Below, in pieces: positions 53,054 to 63,261 of a DNA stretch of 64,000 nt. The stretch spans positions 1,461,001-1,525,000 of the forward strand of contig NZ_CP024920.1 in NCBI RefSeq assembly GCF_002795865.1, given 5' to 3'. The position numbers and the translations under genes were made by a program. The stretch's first letter is position 1; the number at the start of each line of letters is the position of its first letter. The notes below the pieces were generated by a model that searched no databases, had not been told where the DNA came from, and saw only the letters and a list, made by a program, of their open reading frames with translations. Source of the DNA: Qipengyuania seohaensis (lineage in GTDB: Bacteria; Pseudomonadota; Alphaproteobacteria; Sphingomonadales; Sphingomonadaceae).

Positions 53054-54323
53054 GCTTCACCATCGGTAGTCGGAGTTCGGTTTCGTAGCCGTCGAGTGAC
53101 GCGCCCGAGCTGATTGACGCTTCTTGCCCGAAGCGGGCCTCGATACGATCGCGTACATTGGCAAGGCCGATCCCGAAGCCGCCCTTGTGACCGGCAGGCT
53201 GTCCCGGCCCATCGTCGCTCACGCGCAGGACAAGGCGCCCGTATTCCTCGCGCGCAACGATCCTGATCGTCACGGGCTTGTTGCTGGCGGAAACTCCGTA
53301 TTTGACGGAATTCTCGACCAGTGGCTGAAGGATCATGCCGGGGACCTTGAGCTGCGACAATTCACGCGGAAGATCGATGTCGACCTTCAAGCGATCGGGA
53401 AAACGCACCGATTCGATTTCCAGATAGTGTTCCTGCAAATCGATCTCGTCTTCGAGTGTCACGTCGCCGGTCGAATCGTCGGCGAGCGAATGGCGGTAGA
53501 AACGCGAGATCGACTGGATCATCTGCTCCGCCCGATCTTCCTTGCCGGTCATCACCAGTGCCGAGAGAGAATTGAGCGTGTTGAACAGGAAGTGCGGGTT
53601 CACCTGGTAGCGCAGGCTACGCAGTTCGGCAGCCTTCGCTGCGCTCCTGAACCGCTCACCCCGTCGCTCGGCCGCCCTCGCCTGGACACCTGCGAACATC
53701 GCGAGATAGAGCGCGGCCCACGCGAGCAGCAGGAAGTACCGGCTGAGCGCGAGATCGGTCAGTCGGCGCCACGTATCCGCCGCCGTCGGCGCTGGCTCGA
53801 TAACGATTGAGGCGGTCACGGGCTGGCTTTCCGGATCGTCGGACCCGTCACCGGCCGCCCCGCTATCTGGAATGGGGGCGGGAACGTCGAGAAGGAGGTT
53901 ACCGGATTCGTCGCGGCGGATATTGAGCCCGCGCTTCGCCCCGATTTCCTGCCGCACCTGATCCTCGATCGGAGAAAACACCATGGTGTTGATCTGCGCG
54001 ATCAGGAGCGAGGCGGGCGCAGCCATGACGATAGCCACCCACATCTTGACCGCGAGCGTGTGGCGCATGAAGAGCCGGATACAGAGCCACAGGAGCACGG
54101 TCACTCCGGCCCCGGCAACGCAGACGAGGAAGCGCCGCCAGAGCAGCGCATCCTGCATCTCGAGCCCGACCACGGCACCGCGTGCCGTGATCAGGAGGAA
54201 GTAGGCCAGCCACAGGCCCGCGATCGAGACGAGGATCGTCCCGACGGGAACATTTGCGACTTCCGAATTCATCTGGCGTTCAGCGTTCAAAACAGGCTCT
54301 ATGTGCCCGTCTGTCACCGACAT
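53046..54323 (-). CDS. LytS-type sensor histidine kinase (second pair)
   Basis: About 425 aa from ATG 54323 (54350 and 54272 are alternatives; none has a clear ribosome-binding site). Four membrane segments with a periplasmic loop of about 70 residues rich in Pro and Asp (PVTASIVIEPAPTAAD) precede the His_kinase motif VNPHFLFNTLNSLSAL and an HATPase_c domain (ENSVKYG, DDGPG, GIGLANVRDR). The large extracytoplasmic loop differs from the kinase at 15372. Confidence 0.9.
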   Translation of the reverse strand: MSVTDGHIEPVLNAERQMNSEVANVPVGTILVSIAGLWLAYFLLITARGAVVGLEMQDALLWRRFLVCVAGAGVTVLLWLCIRLFMRHTLAVKMWVAIVMAAPASLLIAQINTMVFSPIEDQVRQEIGAKRGLNIRRDESGNLLLDVPAPIPDSGAAGDGSDDPESQPVTASIVIEPAPTAADTWRRLTDLALSRYFLLLAWAALYLAMFAGVQARAAERRGERFRSAAKAAELRSLRYQVNPHFLFNTLNSLSALVMTGKEDRAEQMIQSISRFYRHSLADDSTGDVTLEDEIDLQEHYLEIESVRFPDRLKVDIDLPRELSQLKVPGMILQPLVENSVKYGVSASNKPVTIRIVAREEYGRLVLRVSDDGPGQPAGHKGGFGIGLANVRDRIEARFGQEASISSGASLDGYETELRLPMVKHG

Positions 54324-54371
54324 TGAAAGTCCGGCGGTCGAACGGCTCACGCCGTTGGTCGATGATGAATG

Positions 54372-55898
54372 CTATTCGGCGGGTTCGAGGTCGTTTTCCG
54401 CAATGCGTCGGCGCCATTCGGCCGGTGCCAGGGTGTGGACGTTCTTGCCCTCGCTATCGACGGCGACAGTGACCGGCATGTCCTGAACTTCGAACTCGTA
54501 GATCGCTTCCATGCCGAGATCCTCGAAAGCGACGACCTCGGCACCCTTGATCGCGCGGCTGACGAGGTAGGCTGCGCCGCCCGTAGCCATGAGGTAGGCC
54601 ACCTTGAACCTGCTGATGACCTCGACCGCGTCATGGCCGCGCTCGGCTTTGCCGATCATGGCGAGAAGGCCGAGATCGAGCATCATCTCGGTGAACTTGT
54701 CCATGCGCGTGGCAGTGGTCGGCCCCGCGGGGCCGACGACCTCGCCCATGACCGGATCGACCGGGCCGACATAATAGATCGCCCTGCCCTTGAATTCGAC
54801 GGGAAGCTCTTCACCGGCCTCGAGCATGTCATTGATACGCTTGTGCGCGGCATCGCGCCCAGTAAGCATCTTGCCGGACAGGAGCAGGCGATCGCCGTGT
54901 TTCCAGCTAGCGACCTCCTCCTGCGTCAGCGAGTTGAGGTCCACGCGCCGCGCCGCCGAATCCGGCTTCCACGTGACCTGCGGATATTCGTCGATATTCG
55001 GCGGATCGAGATAGGCGGGGCCCGATCCGTCGAGCGTGAAATGCGCATGACGCGTCGCGGCGCAATTGGGAATCATCGCCACCGGCTTTCCGGCTGCATG
55101 GCAGGGCGCATCCATGATTTTCACATCGAGCACGGTCGACAGGCCGCCCAGCCCCTGCGCACCGATACCCTGCGCATTGACCGCGTCGAAGATATCAATC
55201 CGCAGCTGTTCGAGGTCCGTCTGCGCACCGCGCTGCTTGAGCTGGCCCATGTCGATCGGGTCCATGAGGCTAAGCTTGGCCAGCTTCATGCAATGCTCGG
55301 CCGTGCCGCCAATCCCGATGCCGAGCATTCCGGGAGGGCACCAGCCGGCGCCCATGGACGGCAGCTGCTCGACCACCCAGTCGACGATATTGTCGGACGG
55401 GTTCATCATCTTGAACTTGGATTTGTTCTCGCTCCCGCCGCCCTTCGCCGCGACGTCGATTTCGACAGAGTTGCCCGGGACCATCTCAACCGAGAGCACG
55501 CTGGGCGTATTGTCTCGCGTATTGCGGCGAGTGAATGCGGGGTCGGCGAGGATCGAGGCGCGCAACTTGTTGTCGGGATGGTTGTACGCCTGGCGAACGC
55601 CCTCGTCGACGACCTCCTGAAGCGAGCGTTTCGAATCGAGGCGGCAGCTCATGCCCCATTTCACGAAGACATTTACGATGCCCGTGTCCTGGCAGATCGG
55701 TCGATGGCCTTCCGCGCACATGCGGCTGTTCGTGAGGATCTGCGCAATCGCATCCTTGGCCGCCGGGCCTTTCTCCGCTTCATAGGCCTCGCCGAGGGCG
55801 CGGATATAATCCATCGGATGGTAGTAGGATATATATTGCAGAGCGTCGGCGACGCTCTCGATCAGGTCCTGTTCCTTGATGGTTGTCATGTCGCTCAT
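54372..55898 (-). CDS. fumA: Fumarate hydratase, class I (Fe-S dependent)
   Basis: 508 aa from ATG 55898. Class I motifs are CQDTGIVNVFVKWG, GGGSENKSKFKMMNPS, the Cys-containing GWCPPGMLGIGIGG, and the C-terminal beta half GRDAAHKRI, GPTTATRMDKF. It holds a [4Fe-4S] cluster and interconverts fumarate and malate in the TCA cycle. It would depend on the SUF machinery encoded 17 kb away. Confidence 0.95.
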   Translation of the reverse strand: MSDMTTIKEQDLIESVADALQYISYYHPMDYIRALGEAYEAEKGPAAKDAIAQILTNSRMCAEGHRPICQDTGIVNVFVKWGMSCRLDSKRSLQEVVDEGVRQAYNHPDNKLRASILADPAFTRRNTRDNTPSVLSVEMVPGNSVEIDVAAKGGGSENKSKFKMMNPSDNIVDWVVEQLPSMGAGWCPPGMLGIGIGGTAEHCMKLAKLSLMDPIDMGQLKQRGAQTDLEQLRIDIFDAVNAQGIGAQGLGGLSTVLDVKIMDAPCHAAGKPVAMIPNCAATRHAHFTLDGSGPAYLDPPNIDEYPQVTWKPDSAARRVDLNSLTQEEVASWKHGDRLLLSGKMLTGRDAAHKRINDMLEAGEELPVEFKGRAIYYVGPVDPVMGEVVGPAGPTTATRMDKFTEMMLDLGLLAMIGKAERGHDAVEVISRFKVAYLMATGGAAYLVSRAIKGAEVVAFEDLGMEAIYEFEVQDMPVTVAVDSEGKNVHTLAPAEWRRRIAENDLEPAE

Positions 55899-56019
55899 CG
55901 CCGCGCGTTCCCATGTTGCAGATTTGCGCTCCCCGATAGGCGCGATTGAGGCCATCGGTCAAAGCGCTTGGAAGCAACGGGTCTTGCGCCTAAGGCAACG
56001 GGAGCTTGCATAAGCGTGT

Positions 56020-56032
56020 TATTACTGTAATA
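56020..56032. promoter_or_regulatory. Short palindrome ahead of the PCMT-tolC run
   Basis: TATTAC, one base, GTAATA forms a perfect dyad 17-29 nt before the PCMT-like start, in an AT-rich stretch that could include the -10 element. A TetR- or MarR-type operator is possible but no regulator gene is adjacent. Confidence 0.35.
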
Positions 56033-56048
56033 CAGCTCGCGGATAGCC

Positions 56049-56648
56049 ATGAACACTACAACGACCACTCGCCCCGATTTCTCCGTCGCCCGCAAGGCGA
56101 TGATCGACAGCCAATTGCGCACCAGCGGTGTCAACGAGGCTTTCGTCATCGAGCGCATGGGAACCGTCCCGCGCGAAGACTTCGTCCCCGACAATGCCAA
56201 GGGCACGGCCTATATGGACCGCGCAATCCGGCTTGCCGATGGCGGCTTCCTGCCCGCGCCGCTTTTTCACGGTGCAATGCTGGCCGAAGCACGCCCCTCG
56301 AGCGAAGACAGGGTCCTCGTGATCGACGGCGGCAGCGGATACCTGCCCGCCCTGGTCGAGCCCCTGGTCTCCTCGGTCGAAGTGTTGAGCGCTGACAAGG
56401 CTGCGGCGACGAAAAAGAAGGGCGACTATACGCTCGTCCTGATCGACGGCGCCGTAGAGCATGTGCCCGCCAATGTGGCCAAGCTGGTGGCCGAAAAGGG
56501 GCGCATCGTTACCGGCCTCGTCGAGCGCGGCGTCACCCGCCTCGCGACGGGACAAAGGTCCGGCAAGGCGCTTGCACTGTTGCCGCTCGCCGAAATGGGC
56601 GTTCCGCGCCTCGGGGCATTCGACAAACCGGAAAGCTGGAGTTTTTGA
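56049..56648 (+). CDS. PCMT-like methyltransferase homologue, shortened
   Basis: 199 aa. The N-terminal MIDSQLRTSGVNEAFVIERMGTVPREDFVP is characteristic of protein-L-isoaspartate methyltransferases. The SAM motif I is VLVIDGGSGYLPAL, but the region after it, where the ribose-binding acid and following helices belong, is shortened (SSVEVLSADKAAATKKKGDYT), so activity is doubtful. It directly precedes tolC by 0 nt, an arrangement seen in other alphaproteobacteria. Confidence 0.75.
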   Translation: MNTTTTTRPDFSVARKAMIDSQLRTSGVNEAFVIERMGTVPREDFVPDNAKGTAYMDRAIRLADGGFLPAPLFHGAMLAEARPSSEDRVLVIDGGSGYLPALVEPLVSSVEVLSADKAAATKKKGDYTLVLIDGAVEHVPANVAKLVAEKGRIVTGLVERGVTRLATGQRSGKALALLPLAEMGVPRLGAFDKPESWSF

Positions 56649-58151
56649 ATGATTTCGGGAGGGGTCCGCACAATTCTGGCACTTTCGGCAGCTGCCGGAG
56701 CGCTCGCTGTTCCGCAGGGCGCTGCACAAGCTGATACGCTTCAGGAGGCCCTAACCGACGCCTACCTGAACAATCCGACACTGGAAGCTGCACGCGCCCA
56801 ATTGCGGGCGACCGACGCCGGCGTCCCTTTGGAGCGCGCCGCTGGCCTGCCATCGCTTGATGGCACTGCGACATATACCGAAGTTCTCAAACAGAACTCG
56901 ACCAGCTTCTTCGCCCCTGGCCGGTCGCTGAACGCCGGGGTGGATCTGGGCGTACCGATCTATTCTGGCGGCGCGGTCAAGAACGCCGTCCGTTCGGCCG
57001 AACAGCGCGTCGAGGCCGGTCGCGCCGACTTGCGCGCCACCGAAAGCGCAATCTTCAGCCGGGTCGTTGCAGCATATATGGATGTGCTGCGCGGACAGGC
57101 TCTCGTCTCCCTCTCGGCCAACCAGGTCGATGTTCTGTCGGTCAATGTCGACGCCACAAGCGACCGCTTCGAGATAGGCGACCTGACACGTACCGACGTC
57201 GCCCAGTCGGAGGCGCGCCTTGCTGTCGCCCAGAGCGATCTGCGCAGTGCGCAAGCCAACCTTATCGCCGCTCGGGAAACCTATATCGCTCTTGTGGGCG
57301 ATGCACCCACCGACCTTGCGCCGCCTCCCCCGCTTCCGGGCTTCCCGGATGACGTGGCCACGGCGGTCGATATCGCGCTCGAATCCAATCCCGACCTGAT
57401 CGCTGCGCGTGAACGCGCGGCTGCTGCAGGTTACGACATCGACGTCGCTGGTTCCGGTCGCTTGCCGCGGGTTTCCGTATTCGCCGGATACGATTACCAG
57501 AACTTCCTCGGCAGCGTCGCGGATGGGCGCCTCGATCCCACCGATCCCGATAGCCCCATCGTACCGAGCGACCAGACCGCAGCAGGCGCCTCGATGGGCG
57601 TTTCGCTTCGTCTCCCGATTTTCCAGGGCGGTCGAACGGCAGCACTCCAGCGCCAGGCACAGGCCCGCGCCTCCGCCGCGCTCGAGAACGTCATCGCCGC
57701 AGAGCGCGACGTTATCTCGCAGGTGCGGGCATCGTGGTCGAGCTGGCAGGCCAGTCTCGCCATTATCGAAAGCTCGCAATTGGCCGTCTCTGCTGCCGAA
57801 TTGAGCCTCGAAGGCGTGCGCGCGGAAAATTCGATCGGCAATCGGACGATCCTCGACGTACTCAATGCAGAACAGGAATTGCTGCAAAGCCGCGTCCAGC
57901 TGGTGACGGCACGGCGCAATGCCTATGTCGCGGGCTTCAGCCTCCTTGCCGCCATGGGCCGCGCCGAAGCGCGCGATCTCGGCCTGGCGGACGAGGGCGT
58001 CCTCTACGACCCCGTCGTCAATTATGACCGCGTGCGCGGCAATGTCTTCGACTGGGCGAGGGATCCCGACCCCGTGGCGAAGTCCCCGCGAACCGTGGAT
58101 GTGCCTGCTGCGACTGCAGAAATTCCTGAAACTGCTGACTCGGCCGACTAG
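56649..58151 (+). CDS. tolC: TolC family outer membrane efflux protein
   Basis: 500 aa with a signal peptide (GVRTILALSAAAGALAVPQGAAQA). The two OEP repeats are present (TLQEALTDAYLNNPTLEAARAQLRATDAG at about 30 and ATAVDIALESNPDLIAARER at about 235), with an N-x-x-T-x-L-D-V-L-N-A-E-x-E-L motif near 400. It forms the outer-membrane channel for type I secretion and RND efflux. The start ATG immediately follows the PCMT stop. Confidence 0.94.
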   Translation: MISGGVRTILALSAAAGALAVPQGAAQADTLQEALTDAYLNNPTLEAARAQLRATDAGVPLERAAGLPSLDGTATYTEVLKQNSTSFFAPGRSLNAGVDLGVPIYSGGAVKNAVRSAEQRVEAGRADLRATESAIFSRVVAAYMDVLRGQALVSLSANQVDVLSVNVDATSDRFEIGDLTRTDVAQSEARLAVAQSDLRSAQANLIAARETYIALVGDAPTDLAPPPPLPGFPDDVATAVDIALESNPDLIAARERAAAAGYDIDVAGSGRLPRVSVFAGYDYQNFLGSVADGRLDPTDPDSPIVPSDQTAAGASMGVSLRLPIFQGGRTAALQRQAQARASAALENVIAAERDVISQVRASWSSWQASLAIIESSQLAVSAAELSLEGVRAENSIGNRTILDVLNAEQELLQSRVQLVTARRNAYVAGFSLLAAMGRAEARDLGLADEGVLYDPVVNYDRVRGNVFDWARDPDPVAKSPRTVDVPAATAEIPETADSAD

Positions 58152-58207
58152 GCTGGTCTATACCGCACGTCCCGATTCGGGATTCGTTGGAAGCAGCAGG
58201 GATAGGT

Positions 58208-58693
58208 ATGGCACAGCAAGGCGAACCTTCGGTCGAAGAGATCCTCGACTCGATCAAGAAAGTCATTGCGCGCGACAGCGAAGAGCGCAGCGAGATGATC
58301 GCCGAGCGTCGAAGCCGCCGCATGCCGCAAGCCGAAGCCAGCGAACCGGTCGATGAACAGGAAGCGGAAGACGTGCTCGAACTTGGCAACGACCTCGTCC
58401 AAGAGATCGATGTCGATGACGACGACCACGTTGCGGCCGATGACGACGATGCAGATGCCCTGACCCGCGGCGATACGCGTCAGGCGATGCGGGACAACTT
58501 TGCAGCATTGGCCATGCTCTCCCAGCCCGGAAAGCAACCGCAGATCGTTCGCCAGGGCGAAACTTCGCTCGAAGGCCTCGCGCGCGACATGCTACGCCCG
58601 ATGCTGGCCGACTGGCTGGAAAAGAACCTGCCCGGGATGGTCGAAGAACTCGTGAAAGCAGAGATTGCCCGCATCGCCGGCAAGAAGAGCTAA
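58208..58693 (+). CDS. popZ: PopZ-like polar organising protein (DUF2497)
   Basis: 161 aa from ATG 58208. The N-terminal helix PSVEEILDSIKKVIARD and the C-terminal LARDMLRPMLADWLEKNLPGMVEELV are the two conserved PopZ segments; between them is an acidic linker (VDDDDHVAADDDDADA). In Caulobacter PopZ forms polar condensates that anchor ParB and other factors. It lies 57 nt after tolC and is probably in the same run. Confidence 0.85.
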   Translation: MAQQGEPSVEEILDSIKKVIARDSEERSEMIAERRSRRMPQAEASEPVDEQEAEDVLELGNDLVQEIDVDDDDHVAADDDDADALTRGDTRQAMRDNFAALAMLSQPGKQPQIVRQGETSLEGLARDMLRPMLADWLEKNLPGMVEELVKAEIARIAGKKS

Positions 58694-58735
58694 TCCCCCT
58701 ACCCTTGGTCCCTCGTGCGCGCTACACCGCGCGCC

Positions 58736-60856
58736 ATGACGAAGAACATTCGGGCCGCACTCCCGCTCGCTAGCGCATTTGCGCTCCTCGCCACGCCTCT
58801 TGCTGCGCAGGACGCTGCCGCACCGATGAGCGCGCAGGACCTTGTGACCATGCCCCGGCTTGGAAGCCCTACGGTCAATCCCGAAGGCACGCATGCCGTC
58901 TATGCGGTTACAACGACCGATCCGGAAAGCTACAAGCGCAGCAGCGCGCTCTTCCTGCGCTCCCTCTCCGAGCCAAACACGGCCCCCGTCAAACTCGATA
59001 TCGACGGCGGTTCGGCCTCCTTCGGCGACGACAACTGGCTCTATTTCATCGCCGATGGCGAAGGTGAGGACCCGACGAGCCAGGTTTGGCGCGCACGTAT
59101 CGCTGCAGACGGAACGGTTTCGGACAAGGCTCAGGTGACCGCCCTGCCCCGCGCGGTTCACGGTTACAGCATATCACCCGATGGCGAGCGAATTGCGATC
59201 TGGACAGATATCGCCCGCACTTGCGTTGCGATCGATTGCGACGACAGCGCCAAAGCTCACCTTCCGGGCCCCGGCGACGGGCGTCTTTACGAAGGCGACG
59301 GCGGTTTCTTCCGCCACTGGGACACTTGGGAAACGCCCGGAACGCACAGTCGTGTGTTCACTTTTCCGCTCGAGAACGGAATGGCCGTGGGAACAGGGAT
59401 TGCCGTCGACGGTCCCTTGGGCGCTGGCGGCCCGAACGGCGACACACCCACCATGCCCTTTGGTGGCGGAGAAGACGTAGCGTGGTCGAGCAATGGCGAG
59501 GGAGTTTTCTTCACCGCCCGCGAAACGGGCGCGGGCGAGCCCTACTCCACCAATCTCGACATCTGGTTCTCCGACCTGTCGGGTAATGCGCCCGTCAATC
59601 TCACCGCTGAGAACGAAGCCCTCGACGCACTGCCCACACCTTCTCCGGACGGGCAATACCTCGCCTATGTCGCCATGGCGCGCCCGACCTATGAAGCCGA
59701 CCGCCAGGTCGTCATGCTGCGCGACCTAAAGACCGGTGTGACGACCGCTCTTACCGAGGCATTCGATCGCAGCTTTCAAAGCCTTGCCTGGACCCCGGAT
59801 TCGCGCTGGCTTGTGGCTGGCGCACAGGACGTGCTGGATACCCCGGCATACCGCATCGATCCGCGCAACGGATCGGTCGAGCGGCTCGATCTGATGGCCG
59901 GAAACGAGGCCCGGATTTCCGACATCACGCCGCTTCACGGCGGTGATCTGGTGTTCACGCGCAATTCGATCGGTGCGCCGTCCGAAATGTACCTGTCGCG
60001 TGACTGGGGTCAGGCCAAGCCGATGACGCAGGTCGCGGCCGACGTGATGGAACGGCTCGCTCCTGTCGTGGTCGAACGCTTCAGTTTCACTGGCGCCGGT
60101 GGCGATACCGTGTGGGGCCAGATTACCAAGCTCGACGGTCACGAAGGGCCCATGCCCGCCATCCTGTATGTGCACGGCGGCCCCCAAGGATCGTTCAACG
60201 ACGGCTGGTCGAGCCGGTGGAACCCCCGCGTGGTCGCCAGCCAAGGTTACGCCGTCATCTCTGTCGACTTCCATGGATCGACGGGCTACGGGCAGGCCTT
60301 CACCGATAGCATCCGCAATGATTGGGGCGGAAAGCCCCTCGAAGACCTGCAACTGGGCCTCGCCGCAGCGCTGGAGAAAGACAGCCAGATCGACGGCACC
60401 CGCGCTTGCGCAATGGGTGCAAGCTACGGCGGTTACATGATGAACTGGATCGCCGGACAATGGCCCGACCGGTTCGACTGCCTCGTCCAGCACGACGGGC
60501 TCTTCGACATGCGCAGCTTCTATTACACGACGGAAGAACTGTGGTTTCCCAAGTGGGAATTCGGTGGTTCCTACGCGGAGAACAGCGCAGCTTACGAGCG
60601 CTGGAACCCCGTGAATTACGTCGACAACTGGCAGACCCCGATGCTCGTCATTGCCGGAGAGCAGGACTTCCGCGTCCCCTACACACAGGGGCTCGCGAGC
60701 TTTACGGCCCTGCAGGAACGCAAGATCCCGAGCCAGTTGCTGGTATTTCCCAACGAGAACCACTGGGTCCTAGGAGCGAAAAATTCGCTGCAATGGCACA
60801 ACACCGTGTTCGCATGGCTCGACCGCTGGCTGAAACCGGAAAGCGACGGTGAGTAA
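58736..60856 (+). CDS. S9 family prolyl oligopeptidase, secreted
   Basis: 706 aa from ATG 58736 with a signal peptide. An N-terminal beta-propeller (about 40-440) precedes the hydrolase domain with oxyanion segment [10 protein letters not shown], nucleophile GASYGGYM (Ser near 563), Asp in GEQDFRVPY near 644 and His in NENHWVLG near 675. It resembles dipeptidyl peptidase 5 types and cleaves peptides in the periplasm. The stop overlaps the next gene by 8 nt. Confidence 0.92.
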   Translation: MTKNIRAALPLASAFALLATPLAAQDAAAPMSAQDLVTMPRLGSPTVNPEGTHAVYAVTTTDPESYKRSSALFLRSLSEPNTAPVKLDIDGGSASFGDDNWLYFIADGEGEDPTSQVWRARIAADGTVSDKAQVTALPRAVHGYSISPDGERIAIWTDIARTCVAIDCDDSAKAHLPGPGDGRLYEGDGGFFRHWDTWETPGTHSRVFTFPLENGMAVGTGIAVDGPLGAGGPNGDTPTMPFGGGEDVAWSSNGEGVFFTARETGAGEPYSTNLDIWFSDLSGNAPVNLTAENEALDALPTPSPDGQYLAYVAMARPTYEADRQVVMLRDLKTGVTTALTEAFDRSFQSLAWTPDSRWLVAGAQDVLDTPAYRIDPRNGSVERLDLMAGNEARISDITPLHGGDLVFTRNSIGAPSEMYLSRDWGQAKPMTQVAADVMERLAPVVVERFSFTGAGGDTVWGQITKLDGHEGPMPAILYVHGGPQGSFNDGWSSRWNPRVVASQGYAVISVDFHGSTGYGQAFTDSIRNDWGGKPLEDLQLGLAAALEKDSQIDGTRACAMGASYGGYMMNWIAGQWPDRFDCLVQHDGLFDMRSFYYTTEELWFPKWEFGGSYAENSAAYERWNPVNYVDNWQTPMLVIAGEQDFRVPYTQGLASFTALQERKIPSQLLVFPNENHWVLGAKNSLQWHNTVFAWLDRWLKPESDGE

Positions 60857-61214
60857 GTCGCTGGAGAAGGCCCAGCGCGCCTTTGCCAAGATTGGAGCAG
60901 GCACGGTTGAGCGGCAGATTTTCCTGTGCGCAGTGAGCGAAAAGCAGAAATGCTGCTCACGCGAGGACGGCAAGGCGGCCTGGAACTACCTCAAGAAGAG
61001 GATGAAAGATCTCGGCCTCGTGGGGCGCGAGGCCAAGGTCCAGCGCAGCAAGGCGGATTGCTTGCAGATTTGCGCGAAAGGCCCCATCGCCGTCGTGTGG
61101 CCGGAGAATGTCTGGTACCATTCCTGCAACGAGGAAGTGCTCGAAGCGATAATCCAGCGCCACCTGATCGGCGGCGTTCCGGTCGACGAATACCGATTGC
61201 AGGCGCCCGAGTAG
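60849..61214 (+). CDS. Thioredoxin-like [2Fe-2S] ferredoxin
   Basis: 121 aa from a GTG at 60849. Four Cys ligands are arranged as in thioredoxin-like ferredoxins: [30 protein letters not shown] and WYHSC. This family donates electrons or binds a cluster in the cytoplasm; the partner is unknown. It is coupled to a peptidase gene, probably for packing reasons. Confidence 0.88.
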   Translation: MSKSLEKAQRAFAKIGAGTVERQIFLCAVSEKQKCCSREDGKAAWNYLKKRMKDLGLVGREAKVQRSKADCLQICAKGPIAVVWPENVWYHSCNEEVLEAIIQRHLIGGVPVDEYRLQAPE

Positions 61215-61223
61215 GCACCCGCC

Positions 61224-61529
61224 CTAGTCTTGGTCCTTGTCCTGCCAGCTGTCTCGCGTCGGATCTTCGACGGATTCGTCGTGGCCGGTGCCGGAAGAGA
61301 GGAACATCAGGCCCATCAAGGCGCCTGTCAGCAACATCGTGAAGCCGATGCCGAGCGCGATCGCGATGTAATAATGGACGGAGGCCGCGCTGCCCTGCTT
61401 GTACAGCAGGGCCATGGCGATCGCGACGATGCCGACGGTCAGCAGGAACAGGAACCGCATGAGGCGGCGAAAACGCGCCCAGGCATACGCAGCCTGTTCC
61501 GGATCATCGAGCGGCGAGTGTCTTGTCAT
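61224..61529 (-). CDS. Hypothetical membrane protein, two helices
   Basis: 101 aa from ATG 61529 (a further ATG at 61541). Two hydrophobic segments (FLFLLTVGIVAIAMALLY, YIAIALGIGFTMLLTGALMGLMF) and a charged C-terminus (DPTRDSWQDKDQD). No family is recognised. Confidence 0.65.
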   Translation of the reverse strand: MTRHSPLDDPEQAAYAWARFRRLMRFLFLLTVGIVAIAMALLYKQGSAASVHYYIAIALGIGFTMLLTGALMGLMFLSSGTGHDESVEDPTRDSWQDKDQD

Positions 61530-61640
61530 GGCCCTTCTCATGGCGATTGCAGCACGGCTCTTCAACAAGCGTGATGCGCCCGACTCGCCAAGGCAGGCAA
61601 AAAATGGCATTCTTCCGTCAGGCAGAACACGGAGGCGCGC

Positions 61641-62072
61641 ATGAATATCGGCACACTTATCGAGGGTCGGGCAAGTTCGGACATTATCTCGGTGGAAGTG
61701 GGTCAGACCGTGCGCGATGCCGTTCGCATCCTGGCAGAAAAGCGGATCGGCGCCCTCCCCGTGCTCGAGCAGGGCCGTGTCGCGGGGATTTTCTCCGAAC
61801 GCGATGTAATTCACCGCTTGGCCGAAGAGGGGCAAAGCTGCCTCGATCAGCGTGTCGGTGATGTGATGACCTCGCCCGCCATTACCGTGGAACGGGTGAC
61901 GCTCATCGATGACGCTCTCGCCTTGATGACCCGGCGTCGAATCCGTCACCTTCCGGTCATCGAGAGCGAGGCGATGTGCGGCTTCATCTCGATCGGAGAT
62001 CTCGTGAAGTCCCGCTTCGATGAGGTCCATCACGAAGCGGAAGCTTTGCGGGACTACATAACGCACGCTTGA
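61641..62072 (+). CDS. CBS domain pair protein
   Basis: 143 aa from ATG 61641 with GGAGG 5 nt upstream. Two CBS repeats are visible (ISVEVGQTVRDAVRILAEKRIGALPVLEQGRVAGIFSERD and ITVERVTLIDDALALMTRRRIRHLPVIESEAMCGFISIGDLV). Stand-alone CBS proteins bind adenine nucleotides and regulate other enzymes or transporters. The partner is not clear. Confidence 0.92.
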   Translation: MNIGTLIEGRASSDIISVEVGQTVRDAVRILAEKRIGALPVLEQGRVAGIFSERDVIHRLAEEGQSCLDQRVGDVMTSPAITVERVTLIDDALALMTRRRIRHLPVIESEAMCGFISIGDLVKSRFDEVHHEAEALRDYITHA

Positions 62073-62103
62073 GCGGCGCCCGCCGGCTCCCTACATAAGC
62101 GGC

Positions 62104-62433
62104 ATGGCTGATATGCTCACCCTTACCCCTTCGGCGGCTGCGCGAGTCGCGGCCATTGCCGAAAAGCAGGCAAAACCTGCTATCCTGCGCCTTTCCGTGG
62201 AAGGCGGCGGGTGCTCCGGCTTCCAGTACAAGTTCGATCTTTCCGACGGCCCCGATGCGGACGACAGCGTGAGCGAGACCGATGGCGTTCGCCTCGTAGT
62301 TGACCCTGTCAGCCTCGACCTGGTCGCGGGAAGCACGGTGGACTTCGTCGAATCCCTCGGCGGGGCTGCATTCAAGGTTGAAAACCCCCAGGCGGCGGCG
62401 GGATGCGGCTGCGGTTCGAGCTTCGGGATTTAG
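62104..62433 (+). CDS. erpA: Iron-sulfur cluster insertion protein ErpA-like
   Basis: 109 aa. A-type carrier with three Cys: EGGGCSGFQY and the C-terminal AGCGCGSSF. It inserts [4Fe-4S] clusters into clients. The neighbour SufA (30417) is its paralogue. Confidence 0.93.
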   Translation: MADMLTLTPSAAARVAAIAEKQAKPAILRLSVEGGGCSGFQYKFDLSDGPDADDSVSETDGVRLVVDPVSLDLVAGSTVDFVESLGGAAFKVENPQAAAGCGCGSSFGI

Positions 62434-62471
62434 GTTAGACCCGCGCGTCGCTTTCGGGCATCAGATCGCCC

Positions 62472-63257
62472 ATGCGTATTGCGACCTTCAACATCAACGG
62501 GATCAAGGCCCGCCTGCCACGCCTCAAGGAATGGCTGGAAGAAACGCGCCCCTCTGTCGCCTGCCTGCAGGAAATCAAGACGATGGACGAAGGCTTTCCG
62601 GCCGAGGAATTCGAAGCCATCGGCTATCACGCGATCTGGCATGGGCAGAAGAGCTTCAATGGCGTCGCAATCCTGGCCGATGGCGTGAAGCCGATCGAAA
62701 TCCAGCGCGGCCTCGGCATCGACGGGCCAAAGGACGGGGAGGGCGAGCAGGCTCGTTACCTGGAGGCGGAGGTGAACGGAGTTCGCATCTGCAACCTGTA
62801 CCTGCCGAACGGAAATCCGCATCCCGGGCCGAAATTCGATTACAAGCTGGCGTGGATGGAGAAACTTCGCGCGCGGATGAAATCCGTGTGGGCGGAAGAA
62901 GTGCCTGCCGTGGTGCTGGGCGACTTCAATGTCATTCCGGAAGACAAGGACGTGTGGTCACCGAAGGCGATGGCTTCCGACGCCCTGATGCAGCCCGAAT
63001 CACGCGATGCCTATTTCAGGCTGCTCGGTGACGGTTGGACCGATGCGATCGACACGCTCAATCCGCGTGGCGGGATTTGGACCTATTGGGATTACCAGGC
63101 GGGTGCGTGGCAGCGCGATCACGGCTTCAGGATCGACCACCTGCTTCTCTCGCCCGAACTTGCCGACCGCATGACGGCTGCAGGCGTCGACAAGGAATAT
63201 CGCGGGCGCGAAAAGTCCAGCGATCACACGCCTGTCTGGGTCGAGATCGCCGACTGA
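62472..63257 (+). CDS. xthA: Exodeoxyribonuclease III
   Basis: 261 aa. Endonuclease/exonuclease/phosphatase fold: ATFNINGIKARLPRL, CLQEIKTMDEGFP, LGDFNVIPEDKDVW, DYQAGAWQRDHGFRIDHLLL and SSDHTPVWVEI. It cuts at abasic sites in base-excision repair. It follows erpA by 38 nt. Confidence 0.96.
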   Translation: MRIATFNINGIKARLPRLKEWLEETRPSVACLQEIKTMDEGFPAEEFEAIGYHAIWHGQKSFNGVAILADGVKPIEIQRGLGIDGPKDGEGEQARYLEAEVNGVRICNLYLPNGNPHPGPKFDYKLAWMEKLRARMKSVWAEEVPAVVLGDFNVIPEDKDVWSPKAMASDALMQPESRDAYFRLLGDGWTDAIDTLNPRGGIWTYWDYQAGAWQRDHGFRIDHLLLSPELADRMTAAGVDKEYRGREKSSDHTPVWVEIAD

Positions 63258-63261
63258 CCCC

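Noticed and set aside
54369..55949. 526-codon open frame antisense to fumarase
   Set aside because: It is a shadow of the fumA reading frame.
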